In this document: piece by piece, positions 45,023 through 53,786 of the stretch
Numbering within the stretch: the first letter of the stretch is position 1
Layout: the number at the start of each line of letters is the position of its first letter
From: Tunturiibacter empetritectus
GTDB taxonomy: Bacteria; Acidobacteriota; Terriglobia; Terriglobales; Acidobacteriaceae
NCBI RefSeq assembly: GCF_014201375.1
Contig: NZ_JACHDZ010000001.1
Coordinates: 186,001 to 250,000 of the forward strand
Direction: 5' to 3'
Length of the DNA: 64,000 nt
Made by a program: the position numbers and the translations under genes
Notes under the pieces: generated by a model
Database searches by the model: none
Told to the model about the DNA's origin: nothing
Seen by the model: the letters and a program-made list of their open reading frames with translations, nothing else

Positions 45023-45816
45023 TGTTTCTCCGCCAGTGCCTGGATGCGAGCAAGAAATTGCGTGGCGTTGAGTGCTCCGGTTGGCTCGTCCTCGTGCTTG
45101 AAGTAGACGTAGACATCGCGCTGCTGGGCGAGAGTTGCGAAACGCTGCGCGAAGGCGTCAAGCTCGATTGGCGAGTAGCCGCTGCTTCGCCGCAGCCGGT
45201 AGCAGGTATGGTCCTTCGCGGTGTGTACCTCCGGCGTTAGCAGGTCATCGCTCTCGGCGATGCAGACCGCTGCGTTGTGTTCGCGCAAGACCGCATAGAT
45301 CTTCTCGTCGAACCAGGACTCGTGGCGAAATTCAAAGGCGATCGGCGGGGCGCTGTTTTCGTGAAGGGCGGAGAGAAAAAGGAAGGTGCTGAGAAGTTCG
45401 GCGTCAGCCTTGAAGTTAGGGGGAAGCTGAAAGAGCAGAAGGCCAAGTTTGCCCGCCTGACGAACTGGTTCAAGGGTTGCCACAAACTGAGCTACAAGTT
45501 CTTCGCAGTTGCGCAGTCGCTTGAGGTGGGTGATGCGTTGTGGTGCCTTGAAGCTGAAGCGAAACTCTGACGGGGTCGAAGCGAGCCAGCTCTCAAGTAT
45601 CTTCGCCGTCGGCAGGGCACGGAAGGTGTAGTTGACCTCTACCGAGGTGAGTTGCGAGGCGTAGAACTCTAGAAATTTCTTCGCTGGCGTGCCCGCAGGA
45701 TAGAACTCCGGCTTCCAGCTCGGATAGGCCCAACCCGATGTCCCGGCGTAGAGGCGCGCGAAGGGTTTCGGAGCGGCGACCGGGACGGGCGTTGAGGATT
45801 TGGGAACGCGGGGCAA
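45019..45816 (-). CDS. DUF72 family protein (YecE-like)
   Basis: About 265 residues, TIM-barrel-like. It opens with LYAGTSGWAYPSWKPEFYP and continues with FYASQLTSVEVNYTFRALP, the DUF72 signature, then FSFKAPQRITHLK and AFEFRHESWFDE. Function is unknown; barrel proteins of this type are suspected phosphate- or sugar-binding enzymes. The frame extends through the tRNA-His gene, so the start must lie below 45849. I chose the TTG at 45816, the only good start codon before the first conserved strand, though no clear ribosome site precedes it. Confidence 0.75.
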   Translation of the reverse strand: MPRVPKSSTPVPVAAPKPFARLYAGTSGWAYPSWKPEFYPAGTPAKKFLEFYASQLTSVEVNYTFRALPTAKILESWLASTPSEFRFSFKAPQRITHLKRLRNCEELVAQFVATLEPVRQAGKLGLLLFQLPPNFKADAELLSTFLFLSALHENSAPPIAFEFRHESWFDEKIYAVLREHNAAVCIAESDDLLTPEVHTAKDHTCYRLRRSSGYSPIELDAFAQRFATLAQQRDVYVYFKHEDEPTGALNATQFLARIQALAEKQ

Positions 45817-45848
45817 GGTTGATCCGCAGTCTGAAGATTTGAGAAGTT

Positions 45849-45924
45849 TGGGGCGGCTAGTGGGTTTCGAACCCACGACATCCGCTGCCACAGAGCGGCG
45901 TTCTGCCACTGAACTATAGCCGCC
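45849..45924 (-). tRNA. tRNA-His (anticodon GUG)
   Basis: A cloverleaf with acceptor GCGGCTA/TAGCCGC plus the extra 5' G (-1) paired with C73 that marks tRNA-His. The anticodon loop contains GTG, reading CAC and CAU. CCA is encoded. Confidence 0.97.
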
Positions 45925-45934
45925 GTATACTGGA

Positions 45935-45962
45935 ATTATAGCACTGGCCGCCTGCGGGACAA
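45935..45962 (-). promoter_or_regulatory. Promoter of tRNA-His
   Basis: On the minus strand TTGTCC (45957-45962), 16 bp, then a perfect TATAAT (45935-45940), ten bases before the tRNA 5' end. It lies in the gap shared with the divergent DUF4112 gene. Confidence 0.6.
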
Positions 45963-45989
45963 TCTCTCGGTTGGGGCGAGGAGGGTCCG

Positions 45990-46532
45990 ATGCCGTTTAC
46001 CGCAAAGCCTGAGGTCCTGTCCCCTCGCCTGAAGCGTGGTGGAAAAGCCTTTGATGACGAGAATCTGGACCTGCTTTCGCATGTTTTAGACGATTTCATC
46101 AGAATTCCCGGCACCTCGATCCGATTCGGTCTGGACGGGATTGTGGGCTTCATTCCCGGCATCGGAGATTTGATCGGCGGGATCGCCTCTTGCATCATCA
46201 TCATCGCGGCGTGGGTGCGTGGCGTATCGTATGCCACCGTGGCGCGCATGGTGGCCAACGTTGCGATCGAAGTTGTGGTGGGGTCTGTTCCGGTTCTAGG
46301 CGATATGTTTGACATCGCGTGGCGTGCGAATCGACGGAACTACGCTCTTCTAGTCGGCAGCGTAGATGAGCCGCGCAAACATACGCTGCAGAGCTGGCTT
46401 TTTCTTGGGGTGCTCTGTCTTGTGTTGGCTGGGCTGGTCATTCTGCCGCTCCTTCTGCTCACGTGGGTCTTTGACGGTCTCTTCCACGCACTCTTCGGTA
46501 CAAGCAGCCACGGCATGTTTCGAACACTCTGA
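45990..46532 (+). CDS. DUF4112 membrane protein
   Basis: A 180-residue protein. The core FIRIPGTSIRFGLDGIVGFIPGIGDLIGG is typical of DUF4112, with paired Gly/Pro-rich helices. Further helices near 55-75 and 130-165 complete the membrane part. No function is known for the family. It is divergent from tRNA-His and followed by tRNA-Pro. Confidence 0.8.
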   Translation: MPFTAKPEVLSPRLKRGGKAFDDENLDLLSHVLDDFIRIPGTSIRFGLDGIVGFIPGIGDLIGGIASCIIIIAAWVRGVSYATVARMVANVAIEVVVGSVPVLGDMFDIAWRANRRNYALLVGSVDEPRKHTLQSWLFLGVLCLVLAGLVILPLLLLTWVFDGLFHALFGTSSHGMFRTL

Positions 46533-46570
46533 TCGCGGTGGCTGGCTCGATGCGATAAACTAAATGAAGT

Positions 46571-46647
<77 letters not shown>

Positions 46648-47763
46648 TTACTCTTTCGCTCGGCAGAGCGCTCCCTCCAGACCGCGAATCAATTTCTCAT
46701 TGTCTGCTTCGGAACGGACTGCGATTCGCAGGTGACCTGCTGCGAGTCCTTCAAAGTTGATGCAGGAACGAAGCACGATCTGGTGTTCAACGATCATCTT
46801 TTTCCAAAGCAGCGAGACGTCCACCTCCGCGGAAAATCGTAACAGCAGGAAGTTCGTGCTCGAGGGATATGTGATGATCTTCAGGCGAGCGAGTTCCCGC
46901 ACCAGACAGTTTCGTTGCAGGGAGTTCTTTCTGCGAGTGTCCTCCGCATAAGCGTCGTCCTGCAAAGCAGCGCAGACCGCACTCGAGGCTAAAGTTGTAA
47001 CTGGCCAGGGCGCAAGCCTGCGATTCAGATCGTCTATTGAGGAAGCACTGCTGACGGCATAGGCGACGCGTAATCCGGGGATGGCAAAAAATTTTGTGAC
47101 AGAATGGAACACAACCAAATTCTCGAGTTCGGTGGCAGTCTGCGTGAGGGACTGTGCTGGAACATAGTCTATGAAAGCTTCATCAAGCAGCACCTTGATT
47201 CCATGCTCTGCGGCCATATCCACGAGGCATCGCAGCCTCTCGGCTTCGCAAAGTACGCCAGAAGGATTCTGCGGATTCGCCAGCAGGATTGCGTCGCACC
47301 CCTCTTCCAGCACAGCCTGCAACACGGAGTCCGGAGCGTACGAGAAACTATTTTCCTGAGAGAGGCAGTATGGAACGACCTCGACGCCGGCGTTCTCGAG
47401 CGTGCGCCGATACTCGCTGAACGAGGGCACAGGCAGAAGACAACGTGCAATCCTGAGCGAACGCAGAGCGGCTTCGAGCAGCGGTACGAAGCCATTCGCC
47501 ACGGCGATGTTTTCTGGCAAGATCTTCGCAGTTTTCGCCAGTATCTTCTTGAGCTCGGTGAGTTCAAGGTCGGGATATGCTGTCAGCGTGGTGGGGTCTG
47601 CTAAGGCTCGATTTAGAGCCGCAAGCACCGACGGAGGAGGACCAGTCGGGTTGATGTTGGCGCTGAAATCAATAAGTTTCTCGGCCGGAACTCCATATCG
47701 CGCAGCGATCAGACGGAGTTGCCCACCGTGTGCCGGCAAGAAAACCTGCGGAGGATTCTTCAT
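46648..47763 (-). CDS. cobD: L-threonine-O-3-phosphate decarboxylase
   Basis: A 371-residue PLP enzyme of the class I/II aminotransferase fold. It makes (R)-1-amino-2-propanol phosphate, the linker between corrin ring and nucleotide loop. The PLP lysine is in SVTKFFAIPGLR (near residue 225). LDEAFIDY carries the Asp that contacts the ring nitrogen. ANINPTGPP at residues 35-43 is typical of the CobC/CobD branch. It is the last gene of the operon, overlapping cbiB by 4 nt; its stop codon abuts tRNA-Pro. Confidence 0.9.
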   Translation of the reverse strand: MKNPPQVFLPAHGGQLRLIAARYGVPAEKLIDFSANINPTGPPPSVLAALNRALADPTTLTAYPDLELTELKKILAKTAKILPENIAVANGFVPLLEAALRSLRIARCLLPVPSFSEYRRTLENAGVEVVPYCLSQENSFSYAPDSVLQAVLEEGCDAILLANPQNPSGVLCEAERLRCLVDMAAEHGIKVLLDEAFIDYVPAQSLTQTATELENLVVFHSVTKFFAIPGLRVAYAVSSASSIDDLNRRLAPWPVTTLASSAVCAALQDDAYAEDTRRKNSLQRNCLVRELARLKIITYPSSTNFLLLRFSAEVDVSLLWKKMIVEHQIVLRSCINFEGLAAGHLRIAVRSEADNEKLIRGLEGALCRAKE

Positions 47764-48713
47764 CTTCGTCCCCTGTGCAGTAACAGTACAGCAGCTGCTG
47801 CAACGGCAGAGACGACTGCGACAATCCTGATTGCCTGTCTTGCCTTGAGCGCATCAGGCGGCGGAAAATCCGCTCCAAGCAGAGGCGCTGCCATTGGCTC
47901 ACCAGCGTAGTAATTTTTCCCTCCCAGCCGAACACGCAGCGCACCCGCCATGGCGCTCTCTGGCTGTCCGGCATTCGGACTTTTGTGTTTCATGCCGTCG
48001 CGTCGCCATGTTTCAAGCGCCGCCGCAGGATTCGCGTCTTCTACGGTGGCTGCTGCCGCTATGCCCAGGGCTGTCAATCGTGACGGTACAAAATTGGTCA
48101 CATCATCGAGCCGCGCTGCGATCTTTCCGAAGTAAAAATATCTATCATCTGCATGGCCGATCATCGAATCGAGAGTGTTGATCGCCTTGTAGGCCATAGC
48201 AAGCGGAACCCCTCCGATAGCCATGTAAAAGAGCGGCGCGACGACGCCATCCGAGCTACTCTCTGCAACGGTCTCGATTACCGCGCGGCTGATCTCATGC
48301 TGGTCGAGTGCCTGAGTATCGCGACCGACGATTCGTGCCAGCCGCTGTTGCGCTAGAATGTTGTCGCCTTCCTCCATAGCGTCGATGACAGCGGAAGCTT
48401 CGTTGTGCAGACTGCGCGATGCAAGGCACGTCCATGCGAGCAGCATCTCCACCGCGAATCCCAGCCGCCGGTCCCTTTTATGCGCCAAGACAATCGTCTT
48501 TGCCGTAGCTAGATACGTCGCAACGACTATGCCAAAGGTCAGCACTCCACCAGCGGCAAGCTCAACTGCGGGAGTCTGTCCAGGCCTTCGTAGAATTAAC
48601 TCTCCCCCTTCTATGCCTTTGCCAATCAATCGAACGGGATGAGGGAACCATTCAGGATCGCCGGCCACCCAGTCGAACAAATATGCTGCTGCGAGAACAC
48701 TTCGACGACTCAT
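47760..48713 (-). CDS. cbiB: Adenosylcobinamide-phosphate synthase
   Basis: A 317-residue membrane protein with four to five hydrophobic helices. It joins aminopropanol phosphate to adenosylcobyric acid. Family marks are LFDWVAGDPEWFPHPVRLIG at the start, the ESSSDGVVAPLFYMAIGGVP stretch and ALAMAYKAINTLDSMIGH-like region with a conserved KxxNTLDSM. The ATG at 48713 overlaps the cobQ stop as ATGA; the frame opens 25 codons earlier inside cobQ, which is less likely. It sits between cobQ and cobD, which supply its substrates. Confidence 0.9.
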   Translation of the reverse strand: MSRRSVLAAAYLFDWVAGDPEWFPHPVRLIGKGIEGGELILRRPGQTPAVELAAGGVLTFGIVVATYLATAKTIVLAHKRDRRLGFAVEMLLAWTCLASRSLHNEASAVIDAMEEGDNILAQQRLARIVGRDTQALDQHEISRAVIETVAESSSDGVVAPLFYMAIGGVPLAMAYKAINTLDSMIGHADDRYFYFGKIAARLDDVTNFVPSRLTALGIAAAATVEDANPAAALETWRRDGMKHKSPNAGQPESAMAGALRVRLGGKNYYAGEPMAAPLLGADFPPPDALKARQAIRIVAVVSAVAAAAVLLLHRGRR

Positions 48714-50320
48714 CGCGCCACACCAGAACCTCGACGCTGCGGGGATGCGTCTTCCGGAGGAGGGACCTCGTAAGGCAGGCCCACCCATTCGAAGATTTCT
48801 TTCATATCAAGCGAGCTTTCTACCTCGCGCGCCAGCCTATTCAGGGAGTCTTCCCGAAGTTGCTTCCATGGATTCATCTTCGTCGGTGCGGAGAGCTTGT
48901 GAAACCCGCGAGCGGCACTGAGAAACTGATGACGGAAGCTGTCATCGTCGAAGATTCCGTGGAGATAGGTGCCGAAGACGCGTGTGTCAGCGCTGACGCA
49001 GCCATCTCTGCTTCTGCTGGACGAGCCGTTCTCAGAGGAGAGAGTCGAGAAGTGCTTTGCTCCAATCTCATAGTCAGTGTGTCCAATATGAATTTCATAT
49101 CCTGCGAGCCGGCTGTCAGTAATGGGTTGCCCGAAGAGAACCGCAACCTCTACCTCGCCTTTCGCATTTCGGGTCACCTTCTCGGTATGCATGACGGTGC
49201 TGATAGGCAGCAAACCCATACCCGCAACCGATCCCTTGTGCTCCATCCCGGAAGGGTCGCTGATTGCCTTGCCGAGCATCTGCATGCCACCGCAGATACC
49301 TGCAACAAGACCTCTCTGCGCGTATCGCTTTATAGCGACATCCAACCCTGAACTTCTCATCCACAACAGGTCATCTACGGTCTGCTTACTGCCAGGCAGA
49401 ATGACTACATCAGCGTGTGCGATTGCCTCTGCTGTGCGACAGAACAGAAGAGATACAGATGGTTCCGCGCGCAAAGAATCGAAGTCAGTGAAGTTCGAAA
49501 AAGAGGGGAGCGCAATCACAACGATCCGCAAAGCGCGATCAGTCGATCGGTCTGCAATCTGCTCTCCCGTCCACTGAGTTTGAGCCGACACAGGCAGACC
49601 CAGGCTGTCTTCCTCTTCGAGCATGAGAGAAGTCAGATAGGGAACTACACCGAGGCATGGTTTGTTCACACGCTCTTCCATCATTCGTATGCCGGGCTCT
49701 AAGAGGTTTGCATCGCCGCGGAATTTATTGATCGCGAATCCACGAACCCGCCGCCGCTCGTCGGGCTCCAGCAGTTCCAGCGTCCCCAGCAGCGACGCGA
49801 AGACCCCTCCCCGATCTATATCCCCAACAAGCAGACAGCTGGCATCAGCCATCTCTGCCATTCGCATGTTCGCAATGTCATGTTGCTTAAGATTGATCTC
49901 CGCGGGCGATCCGGCGCCCTCGAGAATGATCACGTCGTACTGAGAGGCCAGCGAATCATAGCTCTCGCATACCACCGGCAGCAACTCTTCTATGCGCCGC
50001 CGATGATAGTCCGCTGCCGTGACACGTCCCCAGATCCTGCCGCGCACAACCACCTGGGAAGACTGATCGCCCGACGGCTTGATCAAAATCGGATTCATGT
50101 GGACCGACGGGGCAACTCCGGCGGCCTCCGCCTGCAACGCTTGCGCGCGCCCGATCTCGAGACCCTCAATAGTTGCTGCAGAGTTCAACGACATATTCTG
50201 CGATTTGAATGGAGCAACGCGATAACCGTGTTGCGCGAAGACGCGACATAGAGCAACAGTCAATAACGACTTGCCGACATGAGAGCCCGTACCCAAAACC
50301 ATGATTGCTCGCGCTCTCAC
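48710..50320 (-). CDS. cobQ: Cobyric acid synthase
   Basis: A 536-residue enzyme that amidates carboxyls b, d, e and g of adenosylcobyrinic acid a,c-diamide with glutamine and ATP. The N-terminal dethiobiotin-synthase-like domain has the P-loop-type VLGTGSHVGKS. The C-terminal glutamine amidotransferase domain has its nucleophile in ICGGMQMLG and the triad His in YLHGIFDDD. The start is GTG, overlapping the bluB stop by 4 nt. Confidence 0.93.
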   Translation of the reverse strand: MRARAIMVLGTGSHVGKSLLTVALCRVFAQHGYRVAPFKSQNMSLNSAATIEGLEIGRAQALQAEAAGVAPSVHMNPILIKPSGDQSSQVVVRGRIWGRVTAADYHRRRIEELLPVVCESYDSLASQYDVIILEGAGSPAEINLKQHDIANMRMAEMADASCLLVGDIDRGGVFASLLGTLELLEPDERRRVRGFAINKFRGDANLLEPGIRMMEERVNKPCLGVVPYLTSLMLEEEDSLGLPVSAQTQWTGEQIADRSTDRALRIVVIALPSFSNFTDFDSLRAEPSVSLLFCRTAEAIAHADVVILPGSKQTVDDLLWMRSSGLDVAIKRYAQRGLVAGICGGMQMLGKAISDPSGMEHKGSVAGMGLLPISTVMHTEKVTRNAKGEVEVAVLFGQPITDSRLAGYEIHIGHTDYEIGAKHFSTLSSENGSSSRSRDGCVSADTRVFGTYLHGIFDDDSFRHQFLSAARGFHKLSAPTKMNPWKQLREDSLNRLAREVESSLDMKEIFEWVGLPYEVPPPEDASPQRRGSGVAR

Positions 50321-51000
50321 GATGCCGGCCGTCCTTTGTCCCAGCTGCTGTCATATTCATCCAGCGAGAGCACGTTCTTCAGAGGCGTTCTCGTCTCCCA
50401 TCCTGCGCGCTCCAGATCCGGCTCTGTCGCAAACGCATCGACGTATCCCAGGCACAGATAAGCCACCGGGATGATATGGCCGGGAATCTTCAGAGCTTCG
50501 CGTAACAAAGTTGGCTCGAGAATACTCACCCAGCCAACGCCAATGCCCTCGGCTCTTGCGGCGAGCCACAGATTCTGAATTGCGCAGACAGCCGAGTAGA
50601 TTGCGGTCTCAGGCATCGTGCGTCGCCCTAGCTGGTGCCCCTGGCTGCTCTGCGAATCACACACGATGCACAGATTCTGTGGTGCTTCGAGTATGCCTTC
50701 GAGCTTCATCCCCGCATAGCTCTGTTGTTTTTCTCCCTCGTAGCTCGCGAGTGCCTGTTTGTTGGCATCGAGAAAGATCTGGTGGACCTTTTGACGCACG
50801 GCGAGTTCGCGCACGACGATGAATCGCCATGGCTGCATCAGGCCAACGGAAGGTGCGTTGTGTGCGGCTTCAAGCAGCCGATATAACAGTTCGTTTGGAA
50901 TAGGCTCCGGTAGAAAGCCGCGGCGTACATCTCTCCGCTCGCGAATAGCCCGGTAAACGGCGTTTCGCTCACTCTCGTCGAAGCCTGTAGCCTTCGTCAT
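50317..51000 (-). CDS. bluB: 5,6-dimethylbenzimidazole synthase
   Basis: A 227-residue flavin enzyme of the nitroreductase fold that breaks FMNH2 to give the lower ligand of cobalamin. The motif RRDVRRGFLPEPIPNELL then APSVGLMQPWRFIVV is diagnostic of BluB. LGYVDAFATEPDLERAGW forms the C-terminal part. The ATG at 51000 gives a 4-nt overlap with cobO, as elsewhere in the operon; upstream in-frame ATGs exist but are less consistent. Its presence means the organism can make its own DMB under oxygen. Confidence 0.92.
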   Translation of the reverse strand: MTKATGFDESERNAVYRAIRERRDVRRGFLPEPIPNELLYRLLEAAHNAPSVGLMQPWRFIVVRELAVRQKVHQIFLDANKQALASYEGEKQQSYAGMKLEGILEAPQNLCIVCDSQSSQGHQLGRRTMPETAIYSAVCAIQNLWLAARAEGIGVGWVSILEPTLLREALKIPGHIIPVAYLCLGYVDAFATEPDLERAGWETRTPLKNVLSLDEYDSSWDKGRPAS

Positions 51001-51575
51001 TTCCATGCCCTTGACCACTTCGGTCCAGCAGTGTCGCCGCTGCGCAACCGCGCATCTACGCCCGCCTTTACTTCAATGAGTCGCCCAAAGAGCCAGATTA
51101 CATCTGACAGTCGGTTGAGGTACGAGAGTATTTCAGGCTTAATCTCCACGCCACTGTTCGCAAGTCGAACCGCATTTCGCTCTGCGCGCCGGCAAACCGT
51201 GCGAGCAACTTCGTAAGCGGCAGACTCGGTGTGCGCACCAGGCAAAGACCAGTCGGAGAGTATGCCTTCGGTCGCCTCGATCTGATGAACCAGATTGGTC
51301 AGCATATCAACGTCTTCGGTCAAAACAGACGGTGGGCTCTTCTTGCTCTCCGGCGGAGTAGCCAGCGCGGACCCCACTCGAAACAGCGTGCGTTGAATCG
51401 TCTCGGTCCAGTCATGGATCTCCTTGTTCGTGCAGATGCTTCGGGCAAAGCCTAGAGTCGAGTTCAACTCGTCGACCGTCCCGTAAGCTTCAACGCGCAA
51501 GTCAGCCTTCGAGATGCGAATCCCGCCGGCCAGTCCAGTCTGGCCGCCATCTCCTCGTTTTGTTGCGATGCTCAT
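50997..51575 (-). CDS. cobO: Corrinoid adenosyltransferase, PduO type
   Basis: A 192-residue enzyme that attaches the 5'-deoxyadenosyl group of ATP to cob(I)alamin-type corrinoids. The PduO-type signature is complete: ATKRGDGGQTGLAGG, EAYGTVDELNS, CRRAERNAVRL and YLNRLSDVIWLF. This trimeric family is unrelated to the CobA/CobO fold although the reaction is the same, so the symbol refers to function. It overlaps its neighbours by 4 nt on both sides. Confidence 0.9.
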   Translation of the reverse strand: MSIATKRGDGGQTGLAGGIRISKADLRVEAYGTVDELNSTLGFARSICTNKEIHDWTETIQRTLFRVGSALATPPESKKSPPSVLTEDVDMLTNLVHQIEATEGILSDWSLPGAHTESAAYEVARTVCRRAERNAVRLANSGVEIKPEILSYLNRLSDVIWLFGRLIEVKAGVDARLRSGDTAGPKWSRAWK

Positions 51576-52441
51576 AGTCTCTCCCCTTGTTCTTGAACTT
51601 CGTCAAATGGCTCCAGCGACTCTTCCACACGAATACGAATGACTTTGCGAAGAGCAGTTCTTTCGTAGCTCAGGATCATGCCGCTATCAAGAAAATCCTT
51701 GACCTGTGGAGGGCGGTCAGAGAACAGCTGCTCTTCATCAAAAAACCATGAGGCGGTCGCGCCAAGTTCCTCGATGCTCCGGGCATAGATCACCACTGCG
51801 GGAATGCGATTTACTCCCGCCTGCAACAAATGGTAGGCGCGATGATAGCCATCGCGCAAAAACCACCGTCCGCGAAACTCTGCTACTTCGAAGAAAGGGC
51901 TGCCGCCATAAAGCGAAAGTGGCAAAGCTCCGCATCCGCTCGTCTTCGGAGTCAATCGTAGCTGCAGGTCAGGATTGCTCGAATGCAGACCAATATCCAA
52001 GCGGTCAATATCGCTGCCGTTACGAACCAGAACATGCTCGGTGCTTCGTTGTGAGCCGACTGCGAGTGAGATCAATCCGGGCCAATCACCTTGCACTGGT
52101 ATGGTCGAAACTTGCTGCGACGGACTAAAGATCAACCTGCGTTGAAATGCAAGCAGAAGGCGCAGGTCGACCACGCCCAGCGTCCAGTCGAGGCCCCGAT
52201 ACTCCAAGAGTAAGTCTTCGCGTTGCGTTGCCGTCGCGAACAAAGGTTGAATGTCTCGTGTCTCTTGGTCGAGCAAGGCGCTGGCACTTGTGTAACGATC
52301 ACGTTCGGCTAATCTCGCGCTTGCTTGTCCGATTCGGGCATCTAACTCCATCGAATCGAAACCTGCGGCGTCGTCGCGGTAGGAGTACTCATCCAAACCC
52401 CAGGCTATCAACTCATGTACATCAACCTTACGGGAAGTCAT
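51572..52441 (-). CDS. Unknown protein in the cobalamin operon, with ParB-like motif
   Basis: A 289-residue protein, ATG at 52441 overlapping the cobC stop by 4 nt and its own stop overlapping cobO by 4 nt. The N-terminal half is acidic and helical (VDVHELIAWGLDEYSYRDDAAG). The C-terminal half includes FLRDGYHRAYHLLQAG, reminiscent of the D-G-x-H-R motif in the ParB/sulfiredoxin fold, followed by IPAVVIYARS. No cobalamin-pathway family I know matches. It may be a binding, regulatory or assembly factor, or a passenger. The strict coupling argues for a linked role. Confidence 0.7.
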   Translation of the reverse strand: MTSRKVDVHELIAWGLDEYSYRDDAAGFDSMELDARIGQASARLAERDRYTSASALLDQETRDIQPLFATATQREDLLLEYRGLDWTLGVVDLRLLLAFQRRLIFSPSQQVSTIPVQGDWPGLISLAVGSQRSTEHVLVRNGSDIDRLDIGLHSSNPDLQLRLTPKTSGCGALPLSLYGGSPFFEVAEFRGRWFLRDGYHRAYHLLQAGVNRIPAVVIYARSIEELGATASWFFDEEQLFSDRPPQVKDFLDSGMILSYERTALRKVIRIRVEESLEPFDEVQEQGERL

Positions 52442-53025
52442 GAGCGCGCTCCTATGCTCTGCGCCTGGAGCGATGGTGCAACAGTATGTCGAACGATCGC
52501 ACAGTAAGTCTTGGTCTGCCTCCAGGCATCGTCCTGACTGCAGTTGTTCAGCGAGCACAGCACGGTTCTCAGCACTCCCGCGTGCGTCACAACCGCGATC
52601 TTTTGCTCCGCAGCCTCCGTGGACAAGAACTCTACCTCTCTCAACACACGTCGTTCAAAGTCGCTGAAAGCTTCCCCATTAGGCGTCGGCAGCATTGGAT
52701 ATTCCGCTATCCAGCGACGAGCATAAACCGCATCCCGTTGCTCAATCTCCTGCCAGCTAAGCCCCTCCCATGTCCCGAAGCCGATCTCGCGCAGTGCCAG
52801 ACGCGCATGGCATCCGACTCCGAATGCCTCGGCGATTGCGTTGGCGGTCGCCACGGCGCGGCGCAGATCGCTCGTGTAAACGACGTCGATATTCTCATGT
52901 TGAAGTCTGTGGATCAACTCGGAGATCTGTTCACGACCAAGCGCATTAACCTCAGGGTCGGAGTGGCCGCAGAAGGTCCCCGCCATATCTGTCTCTGCAT
53001 GACGAACGAAGAGTATCTCGCTCAT
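52438..53025 (-). CDS. cobC: Alpha-ribazole phosphatase (histidine phosphatase family)
   Basis: A 195-residue phosphatase removing the phosphate from alpha-ribazole-5'-phosphate or from adenosylcobalamin phosphate. The phosphohistidine motif is LFVRHAETD at residues 5-13 (RHAE), the second His lies in VVTHAGVLR, and EIGFGTWEGLSWQEIE is the typical substrate loop of this branch. The start at 53025 overlaps cobS by 4 nt as ATGA, which rules out the longer frame. Histidine phosphatases are broad, so the assignment rests partly on operon position. Confidence 0.87.
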   Translation of the reverse strand: MSEILFVRHAETDMAGTFCGHSDPEVNALGREQISELIHRLQHENIDVVYTSDLRRAVATANAIAEAFGVGCHARLALREIGFGTWEGLSWQEIEQRDAVYARRWIAEYPMLPTPNGEAFSDFERRVLREVEFLSTEAAEQKIAVVTHAGVLRTVLCSLNNCSQDDAWRQTKTYCAIVRHTVAPSLQAQSIGARS

Positions 53026-53786
53026 GCGATCCATATCCCACAAAAGTAAACCGCGATTTCGGTGAGCTGATTGGTTGCACCGAAGCAATCTCCAGTCACG
53101 CCATCGATCTTTCGATAGTAGAACCAACCACTCAATATCACTATAACGAGAGAGACAAGAAGAGGTTGCATGGAGGCTCTTCGAAGAGCGAAGATCACTA
53201 TCCCGGCAGCAACGAGTGAACCGAACAACAGCGAAGGGAGGGATGTGAGTCGAGCGATGCGCGCACCTTGTCCCTCCTGTTCTCGAGCAGGGGGAAGAAA
53301 ATAACTCAGCGGAAGGGAGCTCCATCGGCAGAGCACGTGGGCCGAGATGACGTATGCGGCAAAGTGCTCCATCGGTATCGAAGACAGCAGTAGATAACGC
53401 GCCAGCAACGACAGGACAAGAGCGGTTGCACCATAACTTCCAATCCTGCTGTCGCGCAGGATGGCCAATACCCGATCCTTCGTCCAGCCGCCACCGAAAC
53501 CGTCTGCAGTATCAGCAAGGCCATCTTCGTGCAGAAAGCCGGTAATCAGCACGAGGTAAGTCAGCACGACCAGCGCGGCGAGTGGGCGAGTCAGGTGCGT
53601 TATCAGCAGCTTTTGCAGTAGCACAGCTCCTGCCCCGACGATCAATCCAACCAGCGGAAAGAATTTGACGGCGCGCGAGAGGGAATCGGACTCGAACGCA
53701 ATCGCAGGCATGGGGATTCGCGTAAGAAATTGAAAGGCGACCACGAGCTCTTCGCCAAACCTCCGAATCTGTCCTGCTGCGGTCAA
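53022..53786 (-). CDS. cobS: Adenosylcobinamide-GDP ribazoletransferase
   Basis: A 254-residue inner-membrane protein with six hydrophobic segments that joins the activated corrinoid to alpha-ribazole. FLTRIPMP near the start and HEDGLADTADGFGGG (active-site acidic motif) are the family hallmarks. The start is TTG, forming TTGA with the cobT stop. It works between CobU and CobC/CobT. Confidence 0.9.
   Translation of the reverse strand: MTAAGQIRRFGEELVVAFQFLTRIPMPAIAFESDSLSRAVKFFPLVGLIVGAGAVLLQKLLITHLTRPLAALVVLTYLVLITGFLHEDGLADTADGFGGGWTKDRVLAILRDSRIGSYGATALVLSLLARYLLLSSIPMEHFAAYVISAHVLCRWSSLPLSYFLPPAREQEGQGARIARLTSLPSLLFGSLVAAGIVIFALRRASMQPLLVSLVIVILSGWFYYRKIDGVTGDCFGATNQLTEIAVYFCGIWIA

Noticed and set aside
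45819-45909. Longer N-terminus for the DUF72 protein
   Set aside because: It would be translated from the tRNA-His gene and its leader.
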